Source: Deltaproteobacteria bacterium
Lineage (GTDB): Bacteria; Desulfobacterota; GWC2-55-46
Direction of reading: 5' to 3'
NCBI GenBank assembly: GCA_015075075.1
Contig: JABTVA010000018.1
Coordinates: forward strand, 1 to 51,945
Length of the DNA stretch: 51,945 bases
Position 1 is the stretch's first letter. Each line of letters opens with the position of its first letter. Positions 29,097 to 37,914 of this stretch are shown one piece after another. The notes beneath the pieces were generated by a model. It made no database searches. It saw nothing but the letters and a program-made list of their open reading frames with translations, and had not been told where the DNA came from. The translations under genes were made by a program, and so were the position numbers.

Positions 29097-29725
29097 GATT
29101 CCTCCTTACCGTGTTTTTTTGCTGAGAACATGTCCTTGACCGTAAAAGCCAGGGCCGTGACTACGCCCAGGAGCACGAGCGCGACACCCGGCCCGGCCAT
29201 GAAGACTACGGATTTCTCCGCCAGCTCGGGGCCGAGCGCCGGGGTCCTGTACCCCATGACTATCCAGGCCATCGGATAGAGTATGCCCCCGACGGCGCCG
29301 AGCGTGGAAGCAGCGGCCTTTATTCCGTTCGGCGCCGATGTAAGCCCGATTACCACGGAAATGATTATCGAGGCGAGCCCGAGCCCCATCGCGTGGAGGT
29401 GCCCCCTGGTAAGCCTCTGGTGCGCGAGTCCCATTACGGCGTCCCGGTGCACCTGGCCCGCATGGGCGTGGGCGTCTCCATGCTGAACGGATGTCGGAGC
29501 CGCATGGCCGTGTCCGTCTCCTGGATGGGAATGGTTTCCATGCCCGTGCGGCCGGGCTTCAGCCGGGGCTGGCCCGCGTTCAACCGGAACGGGTACGCCC
29601 GCCTCCAGCGTGGCGTGTATTCTCTCGTGGCCGAGTACGAGCCAGAAGGCCCACCCTATGCCGAAGACGATTCCGAGGAGGCCTATAACGATTCCCAATC
29701 TTACCGGTCTTATGAATTCGAGCAT
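29093..29725 (-). CDS. Membrane protein with His-rich loop, probable metal-related
   Basis: The 210 residues have a first membrane helix (LGIVIGLLGIVFGIGWAFWLVL), then a long loop rich in His and Gly (about residues 58-97, GHGNHSHPGDGHGH...HGDAHAHAGQVHRD), then three or more helices (e.g. ASIIISVVIGLTS, VALVLLGVVTALAF). The loop probably faces the periplasm and binds metal, but direction is inferred. No named family recognised. It lies between the methyltransferase-like gene and the His-rich secreted gene and overlaps the latter by 4 bases. Confidence 0.75.
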   Translation of the reverse strand: MLEFIRPVRLGIVIGLLGIVFGIGWAFWLVLGHERIHATLEAGVPVPVERGPAPAEARPHGHGNHSHPGDGHGHAAPTSVQHGDAHAHAGQVHRDAVMGLAHQRLTRGHLHAMGLGLASIIISVVIGLTSAPNGIKAAASTLGAVGGILYPMAWIVMGYRTPALGPELAEKSVVFMAGPGVALVLLGVVTALAFTVKDMFSAKKHGKEES

Positions 29726-29798
29726 CGGCTTTTACCCCCTTTAAAAGACCTCAGGCTTTCCCGTCGAAGCGCTCATCCATCAGTAAAATGCACCCGCT

Positions 29799-30437
29799 CT
29801 ATTCCCCGGCCTTCATCCGCGGCGCGAACATGGGCACCCTCTCCATATACCTCCTGTACTCGTCCCCGAACTCGGCGATCATCTCTCCCTCCTCTTTTTT
29901 CGACAGAAAATAGTATGCCGCAATGAGCACGGGCCACATAAGGGCGGTTATGATGGTGGGCCACTGTATCAACAGCCCTATTGTGACCAGAAAAAGGCCC
30001 GAATACTGCGGATGGCGGACCCGGGCGTAGACCCCATCGGCCACGAGCCTCCCCTTTGCCGAATGGATCTTTCTCCAGCCCGCGGCCATTATGATGAACC
30101 CGGCTATGATGAGGCCGTTACTGACCAGGTGCACTATTGAAAGCGTAAGCTGCCCTCCGCCCAGGAAAGTGACCCACAGGTGGCCGCTGTCGTGCGCAAA
30201 GGGGTTGAGGGCCGGATATTTGGAGCCGAGCGCCGCGGTAAGTATATAGATGGTCAGAGGGAACCCGTACATTTCTGTGAACAGGGCAATGAAGAACGCG
30301 GCGGCCATCCCCATCGACCTCCACTCCCTCTTTCTGACCGGGGCGAGAAAGCTCATCACGAAAAAGAGGAAGAGGAGCACGTTCACCAGTACGAGCGACC
30401 AGAACCCGTATGCGTATGAGATTCCGTCTCCGTGCAT
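29799..30437 (-). CDS. Isoprenylcysteine-methyltransferase-like membrane protein
   Basis: The 212 residues have about five membrane helices and the C-terminal ICMT/PEMT signature: GVYARVRHPQYSGLFLVTIG, then EGEMIAEFGDEYRRYMERVP. Such SAM-dependent enzymes methylate lipids or small hydrophobic molecules in bacteria; the substrate here is unknown. The start is ATG 30437 with GAGGAG upstream. It is the first gene of the minus operon, about 100 bases below the divergent control region. ICMT-like genes often sit beside copper or other heavy-metal transport genes, as here. Confidence 0.85.
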   Translation of the reverse strand: MHGDGISYAYGFWSLVLVNVLLFLFFVMSFLAPVRKREWRSMGMAAAFFIALFTEMYGFPLTIYILTAALGSKYPALNPFAHDSGHLWVTFLGGGQLTLSIVHLVSNGLIIAGFIIMAAGWRKIHSAKGRLVADGVYARVRHPQYSGLFLVTIGLLIQWPTIITALMWPVLIAAYYFLSKKEEGEMIAEFGDEYRRYMERVPMFAPRMKAGE

Positions 30438-30534
30438 TATTGCTCCTCTACGTTGCTGTAATTATATCCGTTTGGAATGATACGGCAGACCGGGTTTCAG
30501 CCAGGGCAAACGGAAGATTGCGCCTGCCAGCCTT

Positions 30535-30564
30535 ATGATAATTCTACCTGGGGTAGAAAGTCAA
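30535..30564 (-). promoter_or_regulatory. Minus-strand promoter with palindromic operator in its spacer
   Basis: On the minus strand, -35 TTGACT (30559-30564) and -10 TATCAT (30535-30540) are 18 bases apart. The spacer holds the palindrome at 30542-30558, TTCTACC-TGG-GGTAGAA (7-bp arms). It drives the operon starting at 30437. A regulator bound here would directly control RNA polymerase access. Confidence 0.7.
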
Positions 30565-30566
30565 TC

Positions 30567-30598
30567 TTGATTTTCTACGCGGCGTAGAATACTATATT
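30567..30598 (+). promoter_or_regulatory. Plus-strand promoter with palindromic operator in its spacer
   Basis: -35 TTGATT (30567-30572) is followed by the perfect palindrome TTCTACGC-G-GCGTAGAA (30573-30589) and -10 TACTAT (17-base spacer) or TATATT (20-base spacer). The outer arms TTCTAC/GTAGAA are identical to those of the operator 31 bases away (three helical turns). It drives the YHS/P-type ATPase operon from 30668. Confidence 0.72.
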
Positions 30599-30667
30599 AC
30601 AAGAATTATCCGGATTACGATAGAATCAGTTAGAGGGGGTTGTGCTCTCCTCTCGAAGGAGGCCTTC

Positions 30668-30874
30668 ATGGCTATCGACCAGGTTTGCGGCATGGAAGTT
30701 GATGAAAGGGATGCCGAGTTCATGACCCATGTCGAGCACGAGACCTTTTATTTCTGCTCAAAGGCCTGCCAGGAGTGCTTTGAGGAACGGGCAGGCATCA
30801 GGAAGTCCGGGCCGGCGAAATGGTGGCAGAGGATTTTGAAGGAGCCCAAGGACACGCCTCCGAAGTGCCATTGA
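30668..30874 (+). CDS. Small YHS-domain metal-binding protein
   Basis: This 68-residue protein is almost all one YHS domain: DQVCGMEVDERDAEF, then TFYFCSKACQECFEE. The Cys residues (C8, FCSKAC, CQEC) suit soft-metal binding. The C-terminus is basic and ends KCH. A good ribosome site (AAGGAGG) lies 6 bases before ATG 30668. It is the first gene of the plus metal operon, and the same domain type recurs twice in the ATPase downstream, so it may serve as a soluble metal carrier for it (inference). Confidence 0.88.
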   Translation: MAIDQVCGMEVDERDAEFMTHVEHETFYFCSKACQECFEERAGIRKSGPAKWWQRILKEPKDTPPKCH

Positions 30875-30896
30875 GCCGCAGCAGGAAGGGACGGTT

Positions 30897-31061
30897 ATGG
30901 ATTTTTCAACATTGATTATAATTATCGCGTTCGCGGCATTCATGTTCCTCATGCACAGGCGCGGAGGCGGCTGCTGCGGAGGCGGGAGCCGCTCCGGAAC
31001 CAAAGGGAAACGCGGAGAAGAAAACGGCTGCCATCAGCCCAAACCAGGCCCGGAGGAATAA
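30897..31061 (+). CDS. Tiny membrane protein with Cys pair (54 aa)
   Basis: I translated this directly. One membrane helix (FSTLIIIIAFAAFMFLMH) is followed by RRGGGCCGGGSRSG and a hydrophilic tail with one more Cys-His (GCHQ). Small MHRxGGGCCG-type proteins (DUF2933-like) are common beside metal or formate genes; the match is by eye. It starts at ATG 30897 behind AGGAAGGGA, 22 bases after the YHS gene. Confidence 0.7.
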   Translation: MDFSTLIIIIAFAAFMFLMHRRGGGCCGGGSRSGTKGKRGEENGCHQPKPGPEE

Positions 31062-31062
31062 A

Positions 31063-31236
31063 ATGAGCGCCGTAATGGTATTAATGGTCGTGGTGATGGT
31101 AATCGGTTTCCTCGGCTCTGGCCGCCTCCATCACAAGGGCGCAAAAGACCATGCCCCGGCGCCAGCGCACCATATTCACGAGAAAGCCTGCACTGACTGC
31201 CCCTGGGACGAAACCGAAAAGGAGAACCTCAATTGA
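31063..31236 (+). CDS. Tiny membrane protein with His and Cys metal motifs (57 aa)
   Basis: I translated this directly. [20 protein letters not shown] forms one helix; the rest has LHH, HHIHE and CTDC, all plausible metal ligands. GGAGG lies upstream of ATG 31063, one base after the previous stop. Its TGA overlaps the TTG start of the ATPase by 4 bases, so the genes are translationally coupled. Function unknown; by position it may be a metal-handling accessory of the ATPase. Confidence 0.7.
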   Translation: MSAVMVLMVVVMVIGFLGSGRLHHKGAKDHAPAPAHHIHEKACTDCPWDETEKENLN

Positions 31237-33560
31237 GTGCCAAAAAAGCGTATACGGACCCGGTATGCGGGATGACGGTAGAGCCCAAAAAGGCGGCCGG
31301 AAAGAGCGTGCATGAGGGCAAGGAGATCTATTTCTGCTCCGCAGGCTGCAAGAAGAGGTTCGACGCGGACCCCGAGAAGTTCATGCACGGAGTGGCGGCC
31401 CCCGGGATGCCGGGCAGGAGTATGATGGAGGCTGCCCCGGGCGCGGCGGAGACAGCAAAGGACCCGATCTGCGGCATGGTCGTGGACAAGTCCAAGTCGC
31501 TTAAAAAGGAACAGGCCGGAAGGACCTATTATTTCTGCAGCACCGGGTGTCTGAAGACCTTTGTCGCGCCCGAGGAGGAGCTTAAGAGCATGAAGAAGAG
31601 GGTCTCCATCGCCCTCGCAGGCGTCCTCGTGCTTGCCATACTCAGGGCGGCCTTTTTCTTGGGCCTGGCAACCGGCGCGACCATCCTCACCTGGGCCCCC
31701 ATCCCGCAGCTTCCGTGGTTCACCTGGGGCGTCTGGCTTTTCATCCTTGTTACGCCTGTCCAGTTCATAGGCGGCTGGAGCTTCTATAAGGGCGCTTATA
31801 ACGCGGCCGTCAACCGGATGATAAACATGGACGTCCTCATCGCAATGGGGACGAGCGTAGCCTACTTCTACTCCGTGGTCGTGATATTCGCCCCTGACAT
31901 ACTGCCGGTGCGGGTCGAGGAGCGGGACGTCTACTTCGAGGTCTCGGCTGTCATAATCGCCTTCGTCCTTCTCGGAAAATACATGGAGGAGATAATAAAG
32001 AAGAAGTCCTCTGCCGCAGTAAGAAAGCTCCTCGACCTTAAGCCCCAGACCGCGAGGGTAGTAAGGGACGGCATCGAGATGGAGGTCCCGGCAGAGGGCG
32101 TGATGGTCGACGACCTCGTGGTCGTGAGGCCGGGTGAGAAGATAGCGGCCGACGGCCTGGTGACCGAAGGCTTATCGAGCGTGGACGAAAAAATGCTCAC
32201 CGGAGAGTCCATCCCGGTCGAAAAAAAACCCGGGGACAATGTAATCGGCGGGACCATAAACAGGGCCGGTCTCCTTAAATTCAGGGCAAGGAGGGTCGGG
32301 GCAGAGACGACCTTGAGCCAGATAATAAGGATGGTCGAGGAGGCGCAGGCCTCTTCCGCGCCCATACAGAGGATAGCGGACAAGGTCACGGGCTACTTCG
32401 TGCCTGCGGTGGTGATCGCGGCCTTTGCGGCCTTTTTCGGCTGGTGGCTTTCCGGCGATTTTCCGCAGGGGCTCCTGGCCTTCATAGCGGTTCTCATCAT
32501 ATCCTGCCCGTGCGCCCTGGGGGTCGCCACCCCGGCTGCGCTCATGGTCGGCGTGGGCAAAGGGGCCGAGGCCGGCATACTCATACGCGGGGGCGAATTC
32601 CTCGAAAAGGCGCAGCACCTCACCACCATTGTTTTCGACAAGACAGGCACCCTCACGAAGGGCGAGCCCTCGGTAACCGACATAGTCCCGTTCGAGGCAA
32701 GCGAGGATGAGATACTTTTTTTAAGCGCGGTCGCTGAAAAAGGCTCGGAGCACCCCCTGGGAGAGGCGATATTGAAGGAGGCGCGGATGAGGGGCATGGA
32801 AGTGCCTGACGCGGATTTCTTCGAGTCCGTTCCGGGCCACGGGGTAAGGATCACCTACAAGGGGAATACGGTCCTTCTCGGCAACAGGAGGCTCATGCAG
32901 TCAAACGGCATGGATACAGGCCCGGTTGAGAAGAGGCTTACGGCCCTGGAAGAGCAGGGTAAGACGGCCATGCTGGTCTCGAAGGGCGGCGTTATCGAGG
33001 GCATAATCGCGGTCGCGGACACCGTGAAGGAAAGCTCCATGTCAGCCGTTCGGGAGCTCATAAAGGGCGGGATTGAGGTAATAATGCTCACCGGCGACAA
33101 CGAGAGGACGGCAAGTGCAGTCGCCCGCCAGATGGGCATAACGGATGTTATCGCCAATGTGCTCCCCGCGGAAAAGGCCGGGGTCATAAAGAGGCTCCAG
33201 TCCGAAGGCAAATCCGTTGCCATGGTAGGGGACGGCGTGAACGACGCCCCGGCGCTGGCGCAGGCCGATATAGGCATAGCCATAGGCGGCGGCTCTGATG
33301 TTGCCAAGGAGACCGGCGGGATAATACTCGTAAAAGATGACGTCCGGGACGTCGTCTCCGGCATAAGGCTCTCAAAGGCGACCATGAGGAAGATAAAGCA
33401 GAACCTCTTCTGGGCCTTCGCTTACAATACCATCGGCATACCCATTGCGGCGCTCGGGTTCCTGAACCCCATAATAGCCGCTGCCGCGATGGCCTTGAGC
33501 TCCCTTTCAGTCGTTGCTAATTCAGCGACCCTCAAGACGTTGACGCTCGAGGTAAAATGA
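31233..33560 (+). CDS. Cu+-type P1B-ATPase with two N-terminal YHS domains
   Basis: Exports a soft metal, most likely Cu+ or Ag+, across the inner membrane. The 775 residues begin with two YHS domains ([10 protein letters not shown]...FCSAGC at about 10-50; [10 protein letters not shown]...FCSTGC at about 79-115) in place of the usual HMA domains. Eight membrane helices follow. Key motifs are TGES, the metal-site C425-P-C427 ([13 protein letters not shown]), the phosphorylated D469 in [15 protein letters not shown], and [10 protein letters not shown]. Late helices carry YNTIG and [12 protein letters not shown], which together with CPC are the P1B-1 (copper) pattern. The start is TTG 31233 with AAGGAG 8 bases upstream. 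Silver cannot be excluded from sequence. Confidence 0.94.
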   Translation: MSAKKAYTDPVCGMTVEPKKAAGKSVHEGKEIYFCSAGCKKRFDADPEKFMHGVAAPGMPGRSMMEAAPGAAETAKDPICGMVVDKSKSLKKEQAGRTYYFCSTGCLKTFVAPEEELKSMKKRVSIALAGVLVLAILRAAFFLGLATGATILTWAPIPQLPWFTWGVWLFILVTPVQFIGGWSFYKGAYNAAVNRMINMDVLIAMGTSVAYFYSVVVIFAPDILPVRVEERDVYFEVSAVIIAFVLLGKYMEEIIKKKSSAAVRKLLDLKPQTARVVRDGIEMEVPAEGVMVDDLVVVRPGEKIAADGLVTEGLSSVDEKMLTGESIPVEKKPGDNVIGGTINRAGLLKFRARRVGAETTLSQIIRMVEEAQASSAPIQRIADKVTGYFVPAVVIAAFAAFFGWWLSGDFPQGLLAFIAVLIISCPCALGVATPAALMVGVGKGAEAGILIRGGEFLEKAQHLTTIVFDKTGTLTKGEPSVTDIVPFEASEDEILFLSAVAEKGSEHPLGEAILKEARMRGMEVPDADFFESVPGHGVRITYKGNTVLLGNRRLMQSNGMDTGPVEKRLTALEEQGKTAMLVSKGGVIEGIIAVADTVKESSMSAVRELIKGGIEVIMLTGDNERTASAVARQMGITDVIANVLPAEKAGVIKRLQSEGKSVAMVGDGVNDAPALAQADIGIAIGGGSDVAKETGGIILVKDDVRDVVSGIRLSKATMRKIKQNLFWAFAYNTIGIPIAALGFLNPIIAAAAMALSSLSVVANSATLKTLTLEVK

Positions 33561-34348
33561 TGAGGGGGCTCCTGTGGCTCTGCCCTCCCCTGATGCTTGC
33601 TGGGGCCTTTCTCGTCTTCCTCTATCTCGGCTTTCCCATGCTCGCCGCGCTCTTCATTTCGCTCCTGATAGTCTGCCCGGTCATAGCGGTCTACGGCATT
33701 TTGCGGATAAGGGGCCTTTCCAGGGAGCCCGGGGCCAGGACCCGGGGCATGCCGCTCAATTGGGCGGCGCCCTTTTATGAATGGTATTGCCCGAAGATAG
33801 GCCTGGGCAGGTCCTTCAGGGAAAGGACCCTGGAGTTCGCCGGCATACGGCCGGGAGAGAAGATACTCGACGTGGGCTGCGGCACAGGGGTGCTTACCAG
33901 GATGGCAAAGGAACGCGGAGGACGCGATGGGACGGCAATCGGCATAGACCCTGCCCCGGCCATGATAGGCGCCGCAAGGAAGGCTGCGTCTTTCGAGGGC
34001 AGCAGGGCGGAGTTCAGGGTCGCGGCAGTTGAGGCCCTGCCGTTTCCCGATGACTGCTTCGACCTTGTGCTCTCAAGCCTTATGCTCCACCACCTGCCGC
34101 CGGACCCTGAAGGTCCAGGGTCTCTCGGAGGTCAAGGAATCCTCCGCCCGGCGGGCGTCTGCTGGTTGACATCGACAGGCCGGAGTATCCGTTGCGGTGG
34201 GCACTCGCATGGCCGCTTCTTTTCTGGCATTTTACAAAGCCAATTAGGGGGCGGCACCCCGGAATTTATCAAGGAGGCGGGCTTCAGGGAAATCGAAAGA
34301 AAGGGGGGCTGGATGAAGATACTGGGCTTCTGGTCGGCCAGGAAATAG
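33557..34348 (+). CDS. Membrane-anchored SAM methyltransferase (frameshifted in assembly)
   Basis: Two N-terminal membrane helices ([34 protein letters not shown]) precede a class I methyltransferase domain: motif [26 protein letters not shown], then [26 protein letters not shown]. Between about 34110 and 34240 the frame changes about four times. The expected parts are found in different frames ([35 protein letters not shown], then [16 protein letters not shown]). It resembles UbiE/ArsM-like enzymes, but the substrate is unknown. ATG 33557 overlaps the ATPase stop by 4 bases, so it belongs to the metal operon. Confidence 0.85.
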   Translation: MMRGLLWLCPPLMLAGAFLVFLYLGFPMLAALFISLLIVCPVIAVYGILRIRGLSREPGARTRGMPLNWAAPFYEWYCPKIGLGRSFRERTLEFAGIRPGEKILDVGCGTGVLTRMAKERGGRDGTAIGIDPAPAMIGAARKAASFEGSRAEFRVAAVEALPFPDDCFDLVLSSLMLHHLPPDPEGPGSLGGQGILRPAGVCWLTSTGRSIRCGGHSHGRFFSGILQSQLGGGTPEFIKEAGFREIERKGGWMKILGFWSARK

Positions 34349-34579
34349 TCAGCCGCCTTCCAGCAGGTCCTTTCTCTTCTCGAAATACTCCTCTCTCGAT
34401 ATTTCGCCCCTGGCATACCTCTCGTTCAGTATATCCAGGGCCGTCTTCTCGGCTTGGGTTCTTTTCTCCAGAAACGCCCTTATGAGGAACACCAGCCCAG
34501 CCGCTATGAGAATCCAGAAGCCGAGCCATACGACCATCCAGAACCAGTGGAACGATTCGTACATCCAGCCGAAGTGCAT
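34349..34579 (-). CDS. Small membrane protein with SHOCT domain
   Basis: The product has one membrane helix (WFWMVVWLGFWILIAAGLVFLIRAFL) and a C-terminal SHOCT domain (ALDILNERYARGEISREEYFEKRKDL), a short helical domain often found at protein ends with a putative oligomerising role. I prefer ATG 34579, 8 bases after AGGAGG; ATG 34585 is only 2 bases from it. It ends immediately beside the end of the methyltransferase gene. Similar small SHOCT membrane proteins are common beside copper ATPases. Confidence 0.82.
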   Translation of the reverse strand: MHFGWMYESFHWFWMVVWLGFWILIAAGLVFLIRAFLEKRTQAEKTALDILNERYARGEISREEYFEKRKDLLEGG

Positions 34580-34585
34580 AGGCAT

Positions 34586-34893
34586 ATCCTCCTAATCCAA
34601 TTTTATCCCGGCAAACTCAAAATGGCGAATTTTCGTGAGTGCCTTACGATGCGCCTGGCCGTTTTGCAGTCCTCGAAACCGTTTTCAGCCGCCCTGCTTC
34701 ACATCATTACCGCCCGTTTTTTTCTTGTCCTGGCGCTTCCACTCAGGCGCCTAAATCCCAAGGAAGCTCTGACCTTCTTTTGCCGGGGTCCTTACCCCCT
34801 CGATTGCCGCTTACTTCCGAGTAAGCGGGTGTTACATTCATGTTTTTCCGTCCTCATTCAGCATCCTCTCCGGGCCTCTGCTAAACTTTAATA
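34586..34893. other. Gene-free region with one perfect hairpin
   Basis: 308 bases lie between the divergent SHOCT and acyltransferase genes. No coding frame is convincing. The perfect 9-bp hairpin CCGCTTACT-TCCG-AGTAAGCGG is at 34807-34828, about 65 bases before the acyltransferase start, and lacks a T-run. It may be a regulatory leader element or a chance inverted repeat. Confidence 0.5.
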
Positions 34894-37018
34894 ATGGCGA
34901 ACGACAGCGGAGGCGCGGAAAGAAAAGGCCATCTCGTCTGGCCGGACGTGCTCAAAATAGGCGCGGTTTACGCGGTAATCGTTATCCATACCGCCGCCCC
35001 GTATCTCCTCCTGCAGGATGCCGGAAGCCTCTACCGCTGGTGGGCCGGCAACATCTACGATTCGATTTCCAGATGGTGCATCCCGGTCTTCGTAATGCTG
35101 AGCGGTTTTTTTCTCATAGACAGCTACCGGGATGAGAAGCTCGGGAGCTTTTTCAAAAGGAGGTTCTCAAAGGTCTTTGTCCCCTTCCTCATATGGAGCT
35201 TCATTTACTTCCTCTGGAGGATATACGCCAATAACGAAGGCCTCTCTTTGTCCTCTTTTGTCCCCATGCTCCTTAAGGAGCCGGTCTATTACCACCTGTG
35301 GTTCATGTCTCTCGTTTTGGGCCTATACATTATTACACCCGTAATCGGCCTTTACGCCAGGGGCGCTCTTGAGCGCCACCTCTGGCATTATCTGGCCTTG
35401 TGGGTTGCGCTTGCCTCGGGACTCACCTTCATCGAGTCCTGGTTCGGGGTCGCAACCTATCTCACTCCGGGCGCCGGGAATTCCATATTCAACTTCGTCG
35501 GATACTTCGTGCTGGGATGGATGCTGAGGGACCTGGATTTGACGCCCCGAAAAAAGCCCCTTTTCCTCTTCCTTTTTCTGCTGGGCCTTTTCATAACAGC
35601 GTACGGCACGTATATCGCATCCGTTATAATGGATAACGGCCGGTTCAACGGGATATTCTATGAGTACTTCAGTTTCAACGTCCTCATGATGTCTGTCTCC
35701 GTTTTTCTCCTCGGGAAAGGACTTAGGCTTTCATCCTTGTCCGGAAATCCCGGCTACTTCGGGAGGCTCATACGCCTGACCGCGGCCTGCGTGCCCGGCA
35801 TATATCTCGTGCACGCCGTCTTCATCGCCGTTGCCAAAAGGGGGATGCTCGGTTTCAGGTTCACGCCGGACCTGATGGACCCTTTCATCGGCATCCCGGT
35901 ATTCGCTCTGGGCATATTCCTCGCGTCCCTCTCGGTGGTCATGGTCATCAAGGCCCTGCCGCTCGTTAAATATACGGTCCCAGCGGTCCTCATTCTTTTC
36001 ACAATCTTTGGCCCCGTACTTTACGCGGCGGAAGAGCCGGGCCTTATCGAAAAAGATGAATTCAAGACCCTGACCCGCCTTGCAAAAACGCCACTCAGGG
36101 GCATGCCCGATCGCGATGCCTGGCAAAAAGCTGTCCCTGATGTCTCTGTCGTTTCAATCGAGTCCAGCCATGACTGGACCAGCCAGCCCGCCATTTTCTA
36201 TGATTCCGGCTCGCCCCAAAAAAAGCCGCTACTCATCGTGCTCCACAGCTGGAGCGAGGACTATCTCCAGTCCTTCGGCATTCCATACGGGCTCTGGGCC
36301 GTGAAGAACGACTGGGTCTTTATCCAGCCGGATTTCAGGGGCGCCTTTACAAACCCGCTCTCAACCGCCTCTGAACCGGCAGTTAACGATATCCTGGACG
36401 CGCTCGCATATGCGTCGAGGAACGCCAGCATCGATGAATCGCGCGTATACCTGGCGGGCTTTTCGGGCGGCGGCATGGCAGCCCTCCTGATGGCCGGGAG
36501 GTTCCCGGGAAAATGGGCGGGGGTAGTTGCCTGGGGCGCCGTATACGACCTTGTGGACTGGTACGCGCGCATACGAAGGACGCTACCCGACTATTCGGGC
36601 CAGATAGCTTCCTCCTGCGGCGGGCTGCGCCCGCTCTCAGGCACCGCGCACGAGGCCGAGTGCCGAGACGCAGCCCGAGCACGTACCTTAAAAACGCGAA
36701 GGCAAGGGTCCCGGTCTACTATCGCCGTAGGGTCTGAAGACAAGTTCGTTCCGCCAGCCCATTCGCTACGCGCCTTCAACGACCTTGCCGACGGGGAGGA
36801 CCGTTTTTCCGAGGACGAGGATAGAACACATCTCAGGGCGGCACGCGCTCCCGTCCGGCCTGGGAGGCGCCGCATATTCAGACCGCCTTTTCGAGGACGC
36901 TGGCGTGCCTTTCCTCTATGAAAGGAAATCCGAGAGCGCTGTAGTGAAGATCTACCAGGGCAGCCACGACGTCGTCTATAACGCGGGCCTTGCCTGGCTT
37001 GCGGGACTGAAGAGATAG
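34894..37018 (+). CDS. Acyltransferase-3 / alpha-beta hydrolase fusion (frameshifted in assembly)
   Basis: About 708 residues. The N-terminal half (1-370) is an acyltransferase-3 type membrane protein with about ten helices and the likely catalytic His H32 (AVIVIHTAAP), a family that moves acyl groups onto extracytoplasmic sugars. After a last helix (VLILFTIFGPVLYAAEEP) comes a hydrolase domain with HSW near the oxyanion site, nucleophile S524 in GFSGGG, a probable acid in GSEDKFVPP, and the likely His in GSHDVVYN. Frame changes at about 36620, 36715 and 36820 break the last part, but all three catalytic motifs are readable. Adding and removing acyl groups in one polypeptide suggests acyl-ester turnover on a surface glycan (inference). 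It follows the hairpin region and has no operon partner. Confidence 0.82.
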
Positions 37019-37118
37019 GCCCTGGCCCCCCTTCCATAACCCGCATCTTCCCTGTCGCATAAACCTCTGGAAATATTGGAGGAAATCTGGTTTACTCTTT
37101 ATCCAGAAAGGGTCTTCA

Positions 37119-37847
37119 TTGGTTTCTTTCCGTTTTCATCTTTTCCCGGCCTTGCTCGCGCTTTCGCTCGTTCCTTTTTTCCCCCATTCGGATGCAAAGG
37201 CTGAGAACGAACCCCGGGCTCTATCGGCAGCCGGCGAGGTGTTTCCTTTTTCCGAAGCAACGCTCGGGCCGCTCGGTTTCGTTGACGTGCAGGCGCTCGA
37301 CCCTGATATCAGGGTGGAGCTCAAGTACGCTTCCGAGGACAACTTCATGCGCGAGGCCGTGTACGGCGGCTTGAAGAAAGCCTACTTACGGGAAGAGGCG
37401 GCGGTCAAGCTCGCCCGCGCGAACAAATATCTCAAGGTAATGAGACCGGAGCTTACGCTCCTTGTGGCGGACGCGCTCCGCCCCAGGAGGGTGTCCCAAA
37501 TGATGTGGACCCGCCTTTCAGGGAGCCCCATGCAGCGCTACGTGGCTGACCCGGGGAGGGGCTCTATCCACAACTACGGCTTTGCCGTGGACGTGACCAT
37601 AACCCGCACGGACGGGGAAAGGCTCGACATGGGCACGCCCATCGATTATTTCGGGGAACTTGCCGAGCCCCGCTTCGAGGAGAGGTTCTTGAAGGAGGGG
37701 CGGCTCACGGAAGAGCAGGTCGCAAACCGGCGGCTCCTCCGTAAGGTCATGTACGCAGCGGGTTTTCAGGGGATCCCGATAGAATGGTGGCACTTCGAGG
37801 CGCTCGACAAGAAGCTTATACGCAGAACCTATCAGATGGTCGAGTAG
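37119..37847 (+). CDS. VanX-type D-alanyl-D-alanine dipeptidase, secreted
   Basis: Zinc peptidase of family M15D that cleaves D-Ala-D-Ala-type dipeptides. The 242 residues begin with a signal peptide (FPALLALSLVPFFPHSDAKA). The zinc and catalytic residues are visible: SIHNYGFAVDVT (His and Asp ligands) and EWWHFEA (catalytic Glu and third ligand His). The VADALRP motif near residue 117 is also typical. TTG 37119 behind AGAAAGGG is the likely start. Because it is exported, a peptidoglycan-recycling role fits better than vancomycin resistance (inference); no vanH or vanA is nearby. Confidence 0.92.
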   Translation: MVSFRFHLFPALLALSLVPFFPHSDAKAENEPRALSAAGEVFPFSEATLGPLGFVDVQALDPDIRVELKYASEDNFMREAVYGGLKKAYLREEAAVKLARANKYLKVMRPELTLLVADALRPRRVSQMMWTRLSGSPMQRYVADPGRGSIHNYGFAVDVTITRTDGERLDMGTPIDYFGELAEPRFEERFLKEGRLTEEQVANRRLLRKVMYAAGFQGIPIEWWHFEALDKKLIRRTYQMVE

Positions 37848-37855
37848 CTCGCGGA

Positions 37856-37890
37856 AAAAAAGAACCGGCCCGTGCGGGCCGGTTCTTTTT
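37856..37890. terminator. Bidirectional terminator between dipeptidase and bacterioferritin genes
   Basis: A perfect 11-bp stem AGAACCGGCCC / GGGCCGGTTCT with loop GTGC is preceded by an A-run and followed by a T-run, so it can serve both converging genes. Confidence 0.95.
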
Positions 37891-37914
37891 AAAATCGCCG
37901 ATGGCGCTGCTGCT

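Noticed and set aside
37119..37847. Vancomycin-resistance vanX
   Set aside because: The protein has a signal peptide and no vanH/vanA/vanRS neighbours; an envelope-recycling dipeptidase fits better.
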